Below, piece by piece: positions 1 to 8,644 of a DNA stretch of 38,643 bases (its first letter is position 1; each line of letters starts with the position of its first letter). The notes under the pieces were generated by a model that was not told the origin of the DNA, made no database searches, and saw nothing but the letters and a program-made list of their open reading frames with translations. Source of the DNA: Oscillospiraceae bacterium (GTDB taxonomy: Bacteria; Bacillota; Clostridia; Oscillospirales; CAG-272); contig SVSA01000010.1 in assembly GCA_015064545.1 (NCBI GenBank), positions 1 to 38,643 on the forward strand, given 5' to 3'. Position numbers and translations under genes: made by a program.

Positions 1-20
1 ACACTGTTCCTTTCGTTCTC

Positions 21-2207
21 TTAGCGTTCAGATAGGATACCGGTTTCCAGACAAAGCCGGAGATCGAGCTTTTTGGGTACCGTATACCGTGCAAAACGAA
101 CCTGCACAAAATCGCCGCGTCGGCCGATAACAACACCGTCTCCAAACACCTTGTGCGTTACGGGTACACCCTCATAATAGCCGGCCATCATCCGGTCAAC
201 TGCCTGCTTTTCGCGCTTCTTGCGCTGTTTTCGTTCGACTGCGCTTGCTTCAGGCTTGGCCTCATGCACGGGATCGTTCAACAGGATCGATATAAAGCTG
301 AAGCCTTGGGGCTCCTCGCCGAAGGCCGAGAGCCAGGTAACGGTTTCAAGTAGCTTCTTAGCGCGAGTGACGCCGACATAGAAAAGGCGTCGCTCTTCCT
401 CACGTTCCTTCTTTTCCTCTTCCGAAAAGGATTTTCCATTGGTCGGCACGGCCGTAGCGGGCAAAATTCCGTTTTCGGCATCGCAAAGAATAACATGGTC
501 GAATTCCATACCCTTGGCCGAATGAATCGTGGAAAGAATAATCCCCTGCTCCGAGGCAGCTCCCTTGCGTACCGCTTCTTCTAATGTGACCAAACGGCGA
601 AAAAAATCCTTTTTTTGCGGATGGCGAAGCGCCAACGCCCGAAGAACGCGGATTTTGACCGCATCCTGCTTGCCTCCCGAAAGAGAATGCTCATATGCCG
701 TTTCTTTGAGAATTAGGCGAATTCCCTCTTCGGCATCTGCCTGATGAATGCGGAACAACGCCGTCGCAAGGCGCGCGGCGCGGCGGCGAAGCTTTTCGGA
801 AAGCATCGGAGCTTCGGCAATATATTCGGGGTAAGAGAGCATCCCTTCTCCCGCATTCTCGCGCAAAACCGCCTCCATTTCCCCGCGCTTCATGCCGGGT
901 AACAGCTTATAGTATAGCCGTTGAAAGAGCGCCGCATCAAAGGGATTCGCGGCAAAATGAAAAATCGAAACGATATCGGTTACCACATGATGCGTAAAGA
1001 AAAGACTGTCACCGCCGCGTACGCGGTATGGTAACCCGCTTTCCGAAAGCAGATCAATGAGCGGCAAAAGCGAATCGTTCAATCGCGTCAATACAGCAAC
1101 CGAGCCGTTCTTCTCATGACGGTTCTGAATCGCTATGGTATGAATATGCTCCGGCAGATGTTTTATGTCAGAGAGCTCGGTGCGAAGAATCGGCAAGCCG
1201 CGATCATTATCGGTCACCATCGCCTTATCGGCCGTACGTCTTTCGGTATTGCGCGCAATAAAGCGGCCTGCTGCCTCGACGATGGTAGCACTGCTGCGAT
1301 AATTTCGTCCGATGGAAAGAATTTTGGCATCGGGATATACCGTATCGAACGTCAAAAGCCCCTCAGGATAGGCGGCACGAAAGCCATAAATACTTTGATC
1401 CTCATCGCCGACCATAAAAAGATTGCCATGCCGCTCGGCAACCTTACGCAGGATCATATGCTGAATTTTGGAGGTATCCTGCGCTTCATCCACACAGATA
1501 TAGCGAAACCGGTCGGCATAAACAGCATTGACCTCGGGGCAGGTACATAAGATTCTATAGCCGTAGCAAAGCTGATCGTCATAATCCATCAGCCGATGCT
1601 CCTGCTTGAAATCGCGATAGCGGCGATACAGCAAGGGAAAATCCCAACCATTGATACGAATCTGCGTTTTGATCTCCTCATCGGTCAGCATACTGTTGCG
1701 GCAGTAGGTGATCGCCGTACGGACATCACGCAGGTCATTTTCGCCCGGATACCGCCCCTGCTCAAGCATCAACGACCGAAGAATCGCCGATACATCGGTC
1801 TCCTTTTCCAACAGAGCAAAGGCTTTCCGTCCCGTGACGCGTTCATAGCGGTGGATCATGGCGGCACAAAAGCCGTTGATCGTTCGGATTTCGATCTCTC
1901 GGCTTCCGAATAAAGCCTCATAGCGCTTCTGCATTTCTTTGGCGCCCGCCACGCTGTAGGTGGTTGCCAGAATTGAGGAGGGCGGAATGCCGAGGGCACG
2001 CACCATATAGCCGAGACGCGCAATCATAACCGTTGTTTTACCGCTTCCCGGCACCGCCAGAAGCAGAACATGGCCGTCGACCGTCTGACAGGCAGTCTCC
2101 TGCTCGGGATCCAAGGTTAATGAATATTCCTTTTTATACGCCGCAAACCGTGCGCGGTCATTTGTCACCCCTGTCACCCCCGTCTGCCAAAAACGGGGAT
2201 GCAGCAT
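21..2207 (-). CDS. UvrD/PcrA-type superfamily 1 DNA helicase
   Basis: This 728-residue protein is an ATP-dependent 3'-5' DNA helicase of superfamily 1A. Visible motifs in order are a Q-motif (Q36), Walker A AVPGSGKT (51-58), Walker B VDEAQD (239-244), motif III GDEDQSIYGFRAA (267-279), motif IV GRNYRS near 302, motif V STIHSAKGMEFDHV and motif VI YVGVTRAKK. The C-terminal GDGVVIGRRGDFVQVRFA resembles the C-terminal domain of PcrA. Overall similarity to PcrA looks too loose to give it that name; it may be one of the accessory UvrD-like helicases of Clostridia. The ATG at 2207 follows GGATGGAG; GTG codons at 2177 and 2168, behind G-rich stretches, are alternative starts. It is the last gene of a minus-strand run, 29 bp after the small gene at 2237-2575. 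Function is firm, exact subfamily is not. Confidence 0.9.
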   Translation of the reverse strand: MLHPRFWQTGVTGVTNDRARFAAYKKEYSLTLDPEQETACQTVDGHVLLLAVPGSGKTTVMIARLGYMVRALGIPPSSILATTYSVAGAKEMQKRYEALFGSREIEIRTINGFCAAMIHRYERVTGRKAFALLEKETDVSAILRSLMLEQGRYPGENDLRDVRTAITYCRNSMLTDEEIKTQIRINGWDFPLLYRRYRDFKQEHRLMDYDDQLCYGYRILCTCPEVNAVYADRFRYICVDEAQDTSKIQHMILRKVAERHGNLFMVGDEDQSIYGFRAAYPEGLLTFDTVYPDAKILSIGRNYRSSATIVEAAGRFIARNTERRTADKAMVTDNDRGLPILRTELSDIKHLPEHIHTIAIQNRHEKNGSVAVLTRLNDSLLPLIDLLSESGLPYRVRGGDSLFFTHHVVTDIVSIFHFAANPFDAALFQRLYYKLLPGMKRGEMEAVLRENAGEGMLSYPEYIAEAPMLSEKLRRRAARLATALFRIHQADAEEGIRLILKETAYEHSLSGGKQDAVKIRVLRALALRHPQKKDFFRRLVTLEEAVRKGAASEQGIILSTIHSAKGMEFDHVILCDAENGILPATAVPTNGKSFSEEEKKEREEERRLFYVGVTRAKKLLETVTWLSAFGEEPQGFSFISILLNDPVHEAKPEASAVERKQRKKREKQAVDRMMAGYYEGVPVTHKVFGDGVVIGRRGDFVQVRFARYTVPKKLDLRLCLETGILSER

Positions 2208-2236
2208 TACGCTCCATCCCCATTGTTTCGGTAAAG

Positions 2237-2575
2237 TTACTGCAGATTACCGTTGACGTCCTTAATCTCCAACTTAACCTTGTTGTCGTCAACAAAGGTA
2301 CGCAGGCCGCCGCGGAAACGGCGGAAATTCGCTTCAAGGTGCTCGCAAACAATCAGCTCGGAAGGAATATCGGGATCGTTCACATAGAAAATAATCCGCT
2401 CCTCAAGCTCCTTTTTCAGGCCGAAAAAGGTCTTATAAATTGCATAGTCGAACACAATTTTCTCAATGTTTTCGGCGGTCAGACGATAATGCTTAAAGCG
2501 ATTCTTATCACTCTTATCGCAGAATACAACCTCATTCTTGTGTACAATAATAGCATCTTCTACTACGTTTGCCAT
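2237..2575 (-). CDS. hypothetical protein, 112 aa
   Basis: I do not recognise the family. The product starts MANVVEDAIIVHKNE and is a soluble, charged protein with no signal peptide or membrane segment. It contains an acidic/aromatic middle (FDYAIYKTFFGLKKELEE) and a Phe/Arg-rich stretch (EANFRRFRGGLRTF). The ATG at 2575 is chosen because AAAGGA lies 9 bp upstream; a TTG at 2584 would overlap the ribosome site. It has its own promoter (2650-2678) and a leader with two hairpins (2593-2625). It is followed after 29 bp by the helicase, so the two are probably co-transcribed. It could be a small regulator or a helicase partner, but nothing in the sequence proves this. Confidence 0.7.
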   Translation of the reverse strand: MANVVEDAIIVHKNEVVFCDKSDKNRFKHYRLTAENIEKIVFDYAIYKTFFGLKKELEERIIFYVNDPDIPSELIVCEHLEANFRRFRGGLRTFVDDNKVKLEIKDVNGNLQ

Positions 2576-2592
2576 GGTTACCAATCCTTTCT

Positions 2593-2625
2593 CTGACGGT
2601 AGCCGTCAGTCTGCCGTTACGGCAG
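2593..2625 (-). promoter_or_regulatory. two adjacent hairpins in the leader of the 112-aa gene
   Basis: CTGACGG-tag-CCGTCAG (2593-2609, 7 bp stem) and CTGCCG-tta-CGGCAG (2611-2625, 6 bp stem) are perfect inverted repeats. They lie between the predicted transcription start near 2643 and the ribosome site near 2584-2590. Neither is followed by a T-run, so they are not classical terminators. They may shape the 5' end of the mRNA or bind a protein. Confidence 0.5.
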
Positions 2626-2649
2626 GCGTTATTTCATTATTCTCTTCTT

Positions 2650-2678
2650 AGGATATCACATTTTTTGGCGCCTGTCAA
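2650..2678 (-). promoter_or_regulatory. sigma-A type promoter for the 112-aa gene
   Basis: Read on the minus strand, TTGACA (2678-2673), a 17 bp spacer and TATCCT (2655-2650). The -35 box is perfect and the -10 box is weaker. It lies in the 130 bp gap after the phosphoglucomutase gene, so the small gene and helicase need not depend on the upstream genes. Confidence 0.55.
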
Positions 2679-2705
2679 GACAAGAACGCAACATCTTACA
2701 AGAAT

Positions 2706-4424
2706 TTATCCCACAAACAGGTCTTTGGCGGCTTCGCGACAGGCATCCAGCCGAGCCTTCACCTCGTCAGCCGTCTCACCCTTGGCCATAAAGTAGACCT
2801 TCACCTTCGGCTCCGTACCGGAGGGACGGATAACAAGCACGGTATTCTCCGTGACATAATACAGCACATCGGAGGACGGTAAGCCTGTCGGCTCACACCG
2901 ACCGCTCACCAAATCGGTTATGGTTCCCGCCTGATAATCACGGATCACGCGAACCGCTTCTCCGGCAAAAACCGTCGGCGGATTGTCGCGCAGTGCCGTC
3001 ATCAGTGCCGCCATCCGCTGTTTTCCGTCCGATCCGCTCATGGCAATGCTACTCACGGCCTCGCCGAAGTTTCCGTAACGGATATACAGCGAATCCAGCG
3101 CATCCTTCAGCGTCATGCCCTTGGCACGATAATAGGCCGCCATTTCGGTTACAAGAAGCGCCGCTACCACCGCATCCTTATCGCGGGCATAGGTTCCCTT
3201 CAAATAGCCGTAGCTTTCCTCAAAGCCCAGCAAATACGTGCCGTAGCCCGCTTCCTCGTGCTTTTTGATTACCTCACCGATAAACTTAAAGCCGATCAGT
3301 ACATCAAACATGGTCACCCCGTTGGCTTCACAAATACGGCTGGCAAGCTCGGTTGTCACAATGCTTTTGACCGCATACGCATCGGCGGGAATTCCGCCGT
3401 TTTCACGGCAAGCGGTAACGATATAATCCAGAAGCAAACAACCAACCTGGTTACCGGTCAGGCCGAGATAATCCTTCCCGACACGGATATTGATTCCCAT
3501 ACGGTCGGCATCGGGATCGGTCGCAATAATTAAGTCGCAGTGATGTGAGTCCGCCAGCGTCTTGGCCAGGGTAAATGCCTCGGGAAACTCGGGATTCGGG
3601 TAATGAACCGTCGGAAAATCACCGTTCGGGTTTTCCTGCTCGGCCACAACCAGTACCTTTTCCAAACCGGCACGGCGCAATACTTCAGGAACAAGACGGT
3701 ATCCCGCACCGTGAAGAGGGGTATAAACCACCGTCATATCCCGCTGGGAACGGATCTGCGACGGATCGACCATCTGCTCCAGCACCGCCGCCATATAAGC
3801 TTCGTCCACCTCGGCACCAATCATCGTAACCAAGCCCTTGGTCTTCGCCTCAGACAGCGGCATCCGGCGAACACCCTCAAACAGATCACAGTCCATCATA
3901 TACGATGCCACCGCCTCAGCCTGCTCGGGAGCAAGCTGTGCACCATCGGCCCAATACGCCTTATATCCATTATATTCCTTCGGATTGTGGGAGGCGGTCA
4001 CGTTAATACCGGCAATACATGAAAAATGCCGTACCGCAAAGGAAAGCTCCGGCGTCGGGCGTGCACCGTCAAACAAATACACCGAAAGCCCGTTTGCCGC
4101 CAACACCTCGGCGGAGGTGTGAGCAAAAAGCTCGGAATTGTTGCGGGTATCATAGGCGATCACCACCGTGCCGCCGCCCTGTGCCGCAATATAGTCTGCC
4201 AGTCCCTGCGTGGCACGGCCAACCGTGTGAATATTCATATTGTTAATACCGGCGGCCATCGTACCGCGCAAGCCGGCAGTACCAAAGCTAAGCGAAGAGG
4301 CAAAGCGTAGGCGCAGCTCCTCATCATTCTCCGCAATCGCCAAAAGCTCAGCCTTCATTTCCTCTGACACCTTGTCGGAGGAGAGCCAACGCCGGTATTC
4401 ATGCAGTATATTCATATCTGTCAT
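2706..4424 (-). CDS. pgcA: alpha-phosphoglucomutase/phosphomannomutase
   Basis: A 572-residue member of the alpha-D-phosphohexomutase family, interconverting glucose-1-phosphate and glucose-6-phosphate (or the mannose pair) in the cytoplasm. The length fits Bacillus PgcA. Visible are SFGTAGLRG (46-54), the phosphoserine loop TASHNPKEYNGY with S145, the metal loop ATDPDADR (D303, D305, D307) and the sugar-recognition motif GFEESYGYL near 391. A C-terminal phosphate-binding loop (VIRPSGTEPKVKVY) is intact, so the enzyme should be active. The start at 4424 follows AAAGG with 9-10 bp spacing; the first ATG (4433) overlaps that ribosome site, and longer versions would run into the neighbouring gene. 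It sits 20 bp behind the prephenate-dehydratase-like gene and is probably in an operon with it and htpG. It supplies precursors for wall polymers or glycogen. Confidence 0.93.
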   Translation of the reverse strand: MTDMNILHEYRRWLSSDKVSEEMKAELLAIAENDEELRLRFASSLSFGTAGLRGTMAAGINNMNIHTVGRATQGLADYIAAQGGGTVVIAYDTRNNSELFAHTSAEVLAANGLSVYLFDGARPTPELSFAVRHFSCIAGINVTASHNPKEYNGYKAYWADGAQLAPEQAEAVASYMMDCDLFEGVRRMPLSEAKTKGLVTMIGAEVDEAYMAAVLEQMVDPSQIRSQRDMTVVYTPLHGAGYRLVPEVLRRAGLEKVLVVAEQENPNGDFPTVHYPNPEFPEAFTLAKTLADSHHCDLIIATDPDADRMGINIRVGKDYLGLTGNQVGCLLLDYIVTACRENGGIPADAYAVKSIVTTELASRICEANGVTMFDVLIGFKFIGEVIKKHEEAGYGTYLLGFEESYGYLKGTYARDKDAVVAALLVTEMAAYYRAKGMTLKDALDSLYIRYGNFGEAVSSIAMSGSDGKQRMAALMTALRDNPPTVFAGEAVRVIRDYQAGTITDLVSGRCEPTGLPSSDVLYYVTENTVLVIRPSGTEPKVKVYFMAKGETADEVKARLDACREAAKDLFVG

Positions 4425-4444
4425 AGTTGTCATCCTTTCGGTAA

Positions 4445-5353
4445 TTAGTCTCGGATTTCCCCGTACATTCCGGTCGGAATGAATGCGGGATATTCCAAAT
4501 GCAAAAAGCTTAAAAATCCGCAAAAGCCTTCATCGTCAATCGTCATGATCATATCATAGCTACGGGATTCGCCCGGCACCGAGTGCACAAACAAGGGTTG
4601 CATACCGCACACCTCAGCAGCGCAAAGAAGCGGCAAAAGTCCGTTTTCGGCTGTCACGCGGAATTCAAACATCGGTGCCTCATCCCCGATGGGAAGCGTC
4701 AATGTTTTTTTCAGCAAGGCAAAAACGGTGCGTCCCTCGCCGCCGGTTTCCACACGGCAAATCTTTGTAATACGAAGGCCGTACTTCATGATCAGGCCGC
4801 GGAAGCCTGCCAGACGGCCATCGGTCGAGTTTTCGATCGGCAGGATACAATACGCACAGCGGCCGTAATAGACATTTTCACAAATTTCGGCAAAATCGTG
4901 TCCATACAGCACCTTTGGCTCGCGCAACAGGGTAGAAAAACAGGTATAGGCCTCATCGGCGTAGGAGCTTTTCATATACGAGATCGTCTCGTTTTCCTCC
5001 CCCGGCGGCTCATCGAAAAAGGTACCCGCCGCCTGTAGGCCCCGAATGCCCAGACTATCGGTCAAGCGCTTCAGCAGCATGGCACGCGAGGCAGCCGAGA
5101 GAATCCCTTCGGCTACCGCTACCCGATGGGCATTCAGCGGTGATACCGAAGACAGGGACGGCAACCCTGTCAATTCCCGATAGCGTGCGGCAAAGGCCTC
5201 ATCGCGAAAAAAGATTTCATCCTCACCGGCTTCGTCGCAAAGAAGCTCCGCCAGCTCACCAAGATGCGCAATCTGCTTTTCATGGAGCGAAAGGCGCACA
5301 TCGGTCAGCTCCCGCAGATTGCCGATCACAATATCGGTCTTGCTATTCGGCAT
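4445..5353 (-). CDS. prephenate-dehydratase-like protein
   Basis: 302 residues. The centre resembles the periplasmic-binding-like fold of prephenate dehydratase: YADEAYTCFSTLL, an ENVYYGRCAYCILPIENSTDG loop region (compare the VPIENSTEG motif of PheA), and RTVFALLKK where PheA has the catalytic TRF. The TRF triad is therefore altered to RTVF. The C-terminal 90 residues look like an ACT-type alpha/beta domain. The N-terminal ~110 residues (LHEKQIAHLGELAELL) are helical and could be chorismate-mutase-like. It may be a degenerate, non-catalytic relative with a sensing role, or a divergent enzyme of phenylalanine synthesis. No other aromatic pathway gene is nearby; the neighbours are htpG (29 bp upstream) and phosphoglucomutase. 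The start at 5353 follows GGGGGAG. Confidence 0.7.
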   Translation of the reverse strand: MPNSKTDIVIGNLRELTDVRLSLHEKQIAHLGELAELLCDEAGEDEIFFRDEAFAARYRELTGLPSLSSVSPLNAHRVAVAEGILSAASRAMLLKRLTDSLGIRGLQAAGTFFDEPPGEENETISYMKSSYADEAYTCFSTLLREPKVLYGHDFAEICENVYYGRCAYCILPIENSTDGRLAGFRGLIMKYGLRITKICRVETGGEGRTVFALLKKTLTLPIGDEAPMFEFRVTAENGLLPLLCAAEVCGMQPLFVHSVPGESRSYDMIMTIDDEGFCGFLSFLHLEYPAFIPTGMYGEIRD

Positions 5354-5382
5354 ACGGACTCCCCCTGTTGTCGGTTTTACAC

Positions 5383-7248
5383 TTAAATGATCCGATCCAT
5401 CGTCTGATAACAGCCGGCCAAGAAGGCGCGCAGCTCATCAGCCTCAAGACGACGCTGCGCCAACAGCGCCAGCATATAGATCTGCTTGGCGGCCATTTCG
5501 GCGGCGTCGGGTTCGGATTGAAGCTTTTGTCCGAGGCGGCGGATCATGTCGCAGCCGGCATTCAAAACCAGTTCCCCCTCGGGCGCCGGCATGGACTCGT
5601 TCATACCGTACAGCTTCATCATTTCACCAAAACGGCGTTGCTCCTCCGAAACGGTCAGAATTGCAGGAAGCGAGGTATCCTTCAGCGTTTCAAAGCGTAC
5701 CGTCAGTTTCTCCTTACCGCTGACCTTGACAAACAGCGCCGAAAGCGCCTCATCCTCATAGTTCTCCCCGTCTCCCTTGAGCGCCTCGGCAACGCCCGCG
5801 TCCACACGAAGAAATTTCACACCTCGATCCTGCTCAACCATCGACATGAATTGGTTATCGAGTCCCTTATCGAGATAAGCCACCGCCATGCCCTGCTCTT
5901 CCAGCATCGCCAAATACTGGGCCTGCGTAGCCTTATCGGTCGCATAATACACCGTATTTTCGTGGGTTTCCTTGGCGGCCTCCAGATATTCGTCAAGTGT
6001 TACCGTGCGGCCATCCGTCAAGGGATACAAAAGCGAGCCCTTGACACGGTCGTAGAACTTCTTTTCACGCAAGCAGCCGTATTCGACAAAAATTTTGAGA
6101 TCCGGCCACAAGCCCTCATAGCTCTCACGCTCGGTATTAAACATCGAATTAAGCTTGTCGGCCACCTTTTTCACAATGTGCTGTGACATTTTGCTGACAT
6201 AGCCGCTGTTCTGCAAATAACTGCGGGAAACATTCAGCGGCAGCTCGGGACAATCGACCACCCCGCGAAGCATGAGAAGAAACTCGGGGATCACCTCTTT
6301 GATGTTATCGGCCACAAACACCTGATTATAATAAAGCTTAACCTGTCCCTCTAAGCTCTCGTATTCGTTTGTGATCTTCGGGAAGAAGAGGATACCCTTA
6401 AAATTCAAGGGATAATCGGCGTTGATGTGGATATGGAACAGCGGCTCACGATAATCGTGAAACACCTTACGATAGAAGTCTAAATATTCCTCCTCCGTAC
6501 AGTCGGAGGGATTTTTCATCCAAAGCGGTGCGGTATCGTTGATCGGCCGGGGAGCGGACTCCTCCGCGCTCTCCTCCTCGGGCTTGTCGGCAGGCGCTTC
6601 CTCCTCGCCCTCAAAATAGATCTCAACCGGCATAAAAGCGCAGTACTGCGTCAAAATTCCCTTCAGGCGCTCGGCATTCAAATATTCCTCTTCGCCCTCG
6701 GCGATGTGCATCACCACATCGGTGCCGCGCGTTGTCTTTTCGGAGGCGGCCAGCGTATAACTACCGTTTTCGCCGCAAATCCAGCGAACGGCCGGGGCAT
6801 CGGTATACGATTTCGTTTCCACCGTAACCGAATCTGACACCATGAACGACGAATAGAAGCCAAGACCGAAATGACCGATGATGCCATTATTGGCGGCATC
6901 CTCACCCTCATATTTCTTAATAAAATCCAAAGCGCCCGACAGCGCGATCTGGCAAAGATAGCGATCCAGCTCCTCCTCGGTCATGCCGATACCGTTATCC
7001 GAAACCGTAATCGTACCGGCCTCCTTATCAAGCGAAACGGTAATACGATAGGGCGCTTCATCTGCCTCATACTGTCCCAGCGAGGCAAGCCGGCGCAACT
7101 TGGTTACCGCGTCACAGGCATTGGAAACGATCTCGCGCAAAAAAATATCCTTGTCGGAATAGAGCCATTTCTTGATGATCGGGAAAATGTGCTCGGTCTC
7201 GACCGAAATACCGCCTTCGCGGATAGGATTCTTGATTTCTTCAGACAA
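5383..7248 (-). CDS. htpG: molecular chaperone HtpG (Hsp90)
   Basis: A 621-residue bacterial Hsp90 with the GHKL ATPase domain: EIVSNACDAVTKLRRLA (helix with the catalytic Glu and Asn), DNGIGMTEEEL (ATP lid) and GHFGLGFYSSFMVSD. The middle domain carries LNVSRSYLQNSG with the catalytic Arg. Length matches the family (~620-630). I choose the TTG at 7248 because AAAGGAAG lies 8 bp upstream; the ATA/ATG-like codons further up lie inside the leader. An acidic, Glu/Pro-rich stretch near residues 220-240 (EEEAPADKPEEE) is the usual charged linker. It is the first gene of a minus-strand run and has its own promoter. No CIRCE or other heat-shock operator is visible in the upstream region. Confidence 0.97.
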   Translation of the reverse strand: MSEEIKNPIREGGISVETEHIFPIIKKWLYSDKDIFLREIVSNACDAVTKLRRLASLGQYEADEAPYRITVSLDKEAGTITVSDNGIGMTEEELDRYLCQIALSGALDFIKKYEGEDAANNGIIGHFGLGFYSSFMVSDSVTVETKSYTDAPAVRWICGENGSYTLAASEKTTRGTDVVMHIAEGEEEYLNAERLKGILTQYCAFMPVEIYFEGEEEAPADKPEEESAEESAPRPINDTAPLWMKNPSDCTEEEYLDFYRKVFHDYREPLFHIHINADYPLNFKGILFFPKITNEYESLEGQVKLYYNQVFVADNIKEVIPEFLLMLRGVVDCPELPLNVSRSYLQNSGYVSKMSQHIVKKVADKLNSMFNTERESYEGLWPDLKIFVEYGCLREKKFYDRVKGSLLYPLTDGRTVTLDEYLEAAKETHENTVYYATDKATQAQYLAMLEEQGMAVAYLDKGLDNQFMSMVEQDRGVKFLRVDAGVAEALKGDGENYEDEALSALFVKVSGKEKLTVRFETLKDTSLPAILTVSEEQRRFGEMMKLYGMNESMPAPEGELVLNAGCDMIRRLGQKLQSEPDAAEMAAKQIYMLALLAQRRLEADELRAFLAGCYQTMDRII

Positions 7249-7289
7249 AATAACTACTTCCTTTCCGAAATAAAAGATCAATTGTTTTT

Positions 7290-7318
7290 ATTGTATCCCA
7301 TTCTTTCCGCTTTTTCAA
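7290..7318 (-). promoter_or_regulatory. promoter of htpG
   Basis: Minus-strand TTGAAA (7318-7313), 17 bp spacer, TACAAT (7295-7290), about 40 bp ahead of the TTG start. It is arranged divergently from the promoter at 7378-7406. Confidence 0.65.
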
Positions 7319-7377
7319 GCATCATTTGTTAATTTTTCCCCGATTTATGACGATATAGCTCCCGGATGAAGAATCAC

Positions 7378-7406
7378 TTGACAAATCGCTCGTCTTATGC
7401 TATGAT
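7378..7406 (+). promoter_or_regulatory. promoter of the serine hydrolase gene
   Basis: TTGACA (7378-7383), 17 bp spacer, TATGAT (7401-7406), 30 bp ahead of the ATG at 7436. It is a strong consensus housekeeping promoter. Confidence 0.75.
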
Positions 7407-7435
7407 TGGCCCAGAAGAAAGAGAGGATAAGACCC

Positions 7436-8569
7436 ATGGATTTTTCATCGGTAATTGCGTTCATTGAGAATGAGATTCGTGGCAACCGCGGGGTTCCCGG
7501 TTGCGATTTTCAGGTCATGCAGGATCATGAGGTCCTGTTCCGTTACCGAAGCGGAACCTCCGACGAGAAGGGTGTCGTTCCGGTTTCGGGTCAAGAGCTT
7601 TATTATATGTACTCCTGCACCAAGCCGATCACCTGCACGGCGGGTATGCAGTTAGTCGAGCAGGGGCGTCTCCTTCTGGATGCCCCCGTCAGCACCTATC
7701 TTCCCGAATTTCGGGATGCTTTCGTTCTGAAAGACGGACAGCCGACTGCTCCGTCACGTACGATGACCGTGCGCCATCTTTTCACCATGAGTGCCGGCTT
7801 CGATTACAACTGGGGCAAGCCGCCGCTGAAGGCGCTCCTTGCCACCAACCCTCATGCCAATACCCGTACCGTTGTCGGCACCTTCATTCAATCGCCGCTT
7901 GTGTTTGATCCCGGCGAACGCTTTCAATACAGCCTCTGCCACGACGTTCTGGCCGCTGTTATTGAGGTTGCGGCCGGTATGACCTTTTCCGACTATTTGA
8001 AGCGCTCGATCTTTGAGCCGCTCGGCATGACGCACACCGGCTTTTTCCCTACCGAAGCCGAAACGGCGGCGATGGCCGCCCAATTCCTGTTCCAACCGCC
8101 GCACACCATAACACCGATGGAAAAGGTCAATTCCTTCCGTATCACCGACGCTTACGAAAGCGGCGGCGCGGGCTTATATTCCTGTCTTGACGATTACGCT
8201 CGCTTTGCCGACGCAATGGCAAACGGCGGCATCGGCGTCAGCGGTGCCTCAATTCTCAAGCCCGAGACCATCGACCAGATGCGTGCGCCGCAGTTGACCA
8301 AGTATTTGATCAACGATGCCTTTTCTATCCCTGCCGGTCCCGGCTATGGATACGGTCTCGGTGTTCGGACGTTGATCGATCGATCGCGCGGCCAGCGCAG
8401 CGCCATCGGCGAATTCGGCTGGGACGGAGCGGCAGGCTCTTATCTGATGATGGACCCCACGCATCGCCTGTCGATCGTCTTCCTCATGCACGTTCGCAAC
8501 TGGGTGCTGCTTCTCGGCCATAGCCATGCGGCGCTTCGTGACCTGACCTACGAAGCCCTTGGGCTTTGA
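7436..8569 (+). CDS. serine beta-lactamase-family hydrolase/esterase
   Basis: A 377-residue member of the beta-lactamase/penicillin-binding-protein-like fold (class C, EstB-like). The nucleophile motif SCTK is at S60-K63. The tyrosine motif appears as FQYSLCHD (Y165), where the usual third residue Asn of Y-x-N is Leu. A C-terminal GYGYGLGVR may replace the KTG triad. There is no signal peptide, so it is probably cytoplasmic and acts as an esterase or peptidase rather than an antibiotic-resistance enzyme. The ATG at 7436 is preceded by AGAGGA with 8 bp spacing; a TTG at 7406 would fall inside the -10 box. It stands alone behind its own promoter and ends at a terminator shared with the convergent gene. 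Family is clear, substrate unknown. Confidence 0.88.
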   Translation: MDFSSVIAFIENEIRGNRGVPGCDFQVMQDHEVLFRYRSGTSDEKGVVPVSGQELYYMYSCTKPITCTAGMQLVEQGRLLLDAPVSTYLPEFRDAFVLKDGQPTAPSRTMTVRHLFTMSAGFDYNWGKPPLKALLATNPHANTRTVVGTFIQSPLVFDPGERFQYSLCHDVLAAVIEVAAGMTFSDYLKRSIFEPLGMTHTGFFPTEAETAAMAAQFLFQPPHTITPMEKVNSFRITDAYESGGAGLYSCLDDYARFADAMANGGIGVSGASILKPETIDQMRAPQLTKYLINDAFSIPAGPGYGYGLGVRTLIDRSRGQRSAIGEFGWDGAAGSYLMMDPTHRLSIVFLMHVRNWVLLLGHSHAALRDLTYEALGL

Positions 8570-8591
8570 GCACTTCTTCTGTGATTCGATA

Positions 8592-8626
8592 AAAAGGATC
8601 GGAAGGTATAGCCTTCCGATCCTTTT
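8592..8626. terminator. bidirectional intrinsic terminator
   Basis: A perfect 15 bp inverted repeat (8592-8606 with 8612-8626, loop tatag) begins with AAAA and ends with TTTT, so it can terminate on both strands. It lies between the convergent genes ending at 8569 and 8645. Confidence 0.9.
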
Positions 8627-8644
8627 GGTTTATAACATTTTTCC

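Noticed and set aside
5140-6186. 348-codon plus-strand frame across htpG and the prephenate-dehydratase-like gene
   Set aside because: Spans two well-supported genes on the other strand and carries no domain.
7436-8569. Antibiotic-resistance beta-lactamase
   Set aside because: The SxxK motif is present but there is no signal peptide, the Y-x-N motif is altered and no KTG is clear, so an esterase/peptidase-type relative is more likely.
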